From the NCBI GenBank assembly GCA_023433615.1, contig JAEZCJ010000063.1, forward strand, positions 1 to 24,385: a stretch of DNA of 24,385 nucleotides. Direction: 5' to 3'. Position 1 is the stretch's first letter, and every line of letters begins with the position of its first letter. Below the pieces are notes generated by a model. It was not told the origin of the DNA, did no database searches, and worked only from the letters and a program-made list of their open reading frames with translations. A program made the position numbers and the translations under genes. Positions 23,101 through 24,385 of this stretch are shown here, one piece after another. This stretch comes from Bacillota bacterium (GTDB taxonomy: Bacteria > Bacillota > Bacilli > Paenibacillales > Paenibacillaceae).

Positions 23101-23451
23101 ATGGCGGCAGTTAGTAACAGTCTGAAGTGTCCAGCTCCAGCACCACAAACCAAATTTGAAAAGGCGGTAGATAAAACAGTTAATAATGTCATCAAACCTG
23201 TTCACAACGCAGCTATTCAAGTGGGAGACTCTTTACAGAAGAGTGCAAAGGGTGTAGTGAATGGTAACGGTCTAGTAGGTGGAGGTACTGCTGGTGTTAT
23301 ACATGATGTAGCTACTTCCAATACAAAACCGGTGACTGCAGTTGCAAATGCAGTTAAGGGAGCAGGATTAGGCATGGTCGGTGAATTGGCATTTAAGACT
23401 GCTGTTGACCTCGGAAACAAAGTATTGAATATCTTTAAGGGAAGCAAATAA
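23101..23451 (+). CDS. Small glycine-rich protein, candidate bacteriocin or secreted peptide
   Basis: A 116-residue protein that I do not recognise. It begins MAAVSNSLKCPAPAPQTKFE, with one cysteine, then a charged stretch (KAVDKTVNNVIKPVHNAAIQ). A glycine-rich middle follows (NGNGLVGGGTAGVIHD) and then an amphipathic, alanine/glycine-rich C-terminus ending KVLNIFKGSK. There is no classical signal peptide. The N-terminal part could be a leader and the VGGG region a processing site, but this is speculative. GGAAGGGG at 23085-23092 selects the start at 23101 over one at 23095. It has its own promoter and terminator, and a divergent CPBP membrane protease. Size, composition and context fit a bacteriocin-like product with an immunity partner. 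Confidence 0.78.
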   Translation: MAAVSNSLKCPAPAPQTKFEKAVDKTVNNVIKPVHNAAIQVGDSLQKSAKGVVNGNGLVGGGTAGVIHDVATSNTKPVTAVANAVKGAGLGMVGELAFKTAVDLGNKVLNIFKGSK

Positions 23452-23467
23452 GCAATTAATATCCTGA

Positions 23468-23512
23468 CCCTGTGAAAGACTGAGTTAGATTCTGTCCTTT
23501 CACAGGGATTTT
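23468..23512 (+). terminator. Terminator after the small glycine-rich protein gene
   Basis: CCCTGTGAAAG (23468-23478) pairs perfectly with CTTTCACAGGG (23497-23507), followed by ATTTTC. It lies between this gene and the one at 23537, so the downstream gene depends on read-through or an unseen promoter. Confidence 0.88.
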
Positions 23513-23536
23513 CTAAGTAATAGGGGAACGAACGGT

Positions 23537-24202
23537 ATGAAACTAGTACAATTCAATTCAATCGAAAGAGTTGATTCTGTATCAATCGCTTACCTTAACG
23601 ACAATGGAATGACTCAGACTTTATTGATGGAATCTACTAATCATTCGGTATGGACGGTTCAATTTTTAGAAGGCATTAGATATTTTGCTTATTTAGTAGA
23701 CGGGAAAGACTGGGTATGCGACCGACACTACAATGTCAAACAAATAAACAATACATATTACTCAGATATAACGGATAAAAAAAAGCCTACAACACTATCT
23801 GTAGAAAAGGCTGTTTTATGTAAAAATTTTAATTCTGAGGATTTTTCACCTATTGGTATAACTACAGTGTTTACCAAGTTAGATGTTATAATGGGGTTTT
23901 GGGCTCGGCTCAATAATGTCAATGAACATTCAATAGTTCATTTCCAAATGATCGATCCTGATAATATACTTTACAATACATATGAAGTGCTTACCGCAGT
24001 CAAACGAGAGAGTACATTCTACTTCGGTGTTCAAATAACACATCAATTTGTGGAAGGGAAGTACAAGTTCCGGCTTTTATACAATGAAGATGATATGATG
24101 GAGCTATCGTGTGTATATAAGTCATTAAAAACTTCATATGGTTCATCTCAGTTCAATACTCATTTACATCAAAGTAATAATCTTATTGATATAAAGTATT
24201 AA
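23537..24202 (+). CDS. Protein with an N-terminal E-set (CBM48/AMPK-CBM-like) domain
   Basis: A 221-residue soluble protein, AT-rich like its neighbours. Residues ~8-76 resemble the isoamylase/AMPK glycogen-binding E-set fold: strand VDSVSIAYLND, then HSVWTVQFLEGIRYFAYLVDGKDWVCD, with the Y-x-Y/F-x-V-DGK turn, and a closing NNTYYSDI. Residues ~100-195 look like a second beta-sandwich (FTKLDVIMGFWARLNN, HFQMIDPDNILY, EGKYKFRLLYNEDD). No signal peptide or catalytic motif is seen. GGGGAA lies about 10 bases before the ATG. It follows the small glycine-rich protein gene on the same strand after a terminator. The function is unknown; a partner or immunity role in the cassette is possible. Confidence 0.75.
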   Translation: MKLVQFNSIERVDSVSIAYLNDNGMTQTLLMESTNHSVWTVQFLEGIRYFAYLVDGKDWVCDRHYNVKQINNTYYSDITDKKKPTTLSVEKAVLCKNFNSEDFSPIGITTVFTKLDVIMGFWARLNNVNEHSIVHFQMIDPDNILYNTYEVLTAVKRESTFYFGVQITHQFVEGKYKFRLLYNEDDMMELSCVYKSLKTSYGSSQFNTHLHQSNNLIDIKY

Positions 24203-24255
24203 GACTCAACTTTCGCAGCATGAAATCGGCAGGTATGCCTTGATGTAATTGGGCA

Positions 24256-24385
24256 GACGAGTCTGTAAAATATTCTGTGTAAACTCTCAAACCATATCTA
24301 TTACAATGAGAGAAAGGCTGGTTTGAGAGGATGGCTCCAATGGCTCGGTTCAGTAAGGAACAAGTGAAGGCATTCGTAAAAGAGA
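24256..24385 (+). mobile_element. Left end of an IS256-like insertion sequence, cut by the window
   Basis: GAGTCTGTAAAATATTCTGTGTAAA at 24259-24283 resembles IS256-family terminal repeats, which carry a CTGTGTAAA-type core. A transposase-like reading frame begins about 80 bases inside. The exact outer end and any target duplication cannot be set without the right end. Confidence 0.55.
24340..24385 (+). CDS. Transposase N-terminus, IS256-like (partial)
   Basis: The first 15 codons (MARFSKEQVKAFVKE) run off the window. GAGAGG at 24325-24330 is 9 bases before the ATG at 24340; an in-frame ATG at 24331 is too close to it. RF(S/T)KEQV at the start recalls IS256-family transposases of Paenibacillus. 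Too little is present to be sure. Confidence 0.5.
   Translation, partial: MARFSKEQVKAFVKE

Noticed and set aside
1..24385. CRISPR arrays, tRNA or rRNA genes
   Set aside because: No regularly spaced short direct repeats, cloverleaf or rRNA-like sequence was seen on either strand.

Overview
The window reads as the chromosome of a Paenibacillaceae bacterium (Paenibacillus, Cohnella or a close relative). The evidence is strong AGGAGG-type ribosome binding sites, an S-layer-anchored multimodular GH10 xylanase, a SAM-I riboswitch on a met operon, a futalosine-pathway mqnC, and UMF1-type and HxlR genes typical of Firmicutes. Most of the window is moderately GC-rich. The right end, from about 22,100, is visibly AT-rich and ends inside a probable IS256-family insertion, so it looks like acquired DNA.

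Layout, left to right. 1-160: the 3' end of sdhB and its terminator. 190-415: hairpin-dense non-coding DNA. 509-1789: an unusual Xre-LamG-VOC fusion. 2079-7355: a 1758-residue surface xylanase with a cre-like palindrome upstream. 7476-9102: an HxlR redox regulator divergent from a doxX-pirin pair, with a clear promoter and overlapping operator-like dyads. 9217-13106: a small basic protein, then a leftward block encoding a papain-fold protein, a CDF metal exporter, a PHP phosphatase and a LysR regulator. 13511-14788: a UMF1 transporter. 15237-16172: corA with a long, potentially structured leader. 16538-20318: SAM-I riboswitch, metA, metI and patB, which together make homocysteine from homoserine. 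20339-20681: a probable type I toxin-antitoxin unit with a 34-residue holin-like toxin. 20858-21994: mqnC. 22170-24202: an AT-rich cassette with a CPBP membrane protease and a 116-residue glycine-rich small protein transcribed from back-to-back promoters, followed by a beta-sandwich protein. 24256-24385: the left end of an insertion sequence.

The most interesting items are: (a) the CPBP/small-protein/E-set cassette, a candidate bacteriocin-immunity module; (b) the unannotated type I toxin with its convergent RNA; (c) a three-copy intergenic palindromic repeat of 148-220 bp at 13180, 15015 and 17756, two copies of which start within 0-2 bases of a stop codon; (d) a structured leader upstream of corA that matches no riboswitch class I can recall; (e) nested, mutually exclusive inverted repeats upstream of the CDF exporter; and (f) the cytoplasmic Xre-LamG-VOC fusion. 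All of this comes from reading the sequence; no database search was run.
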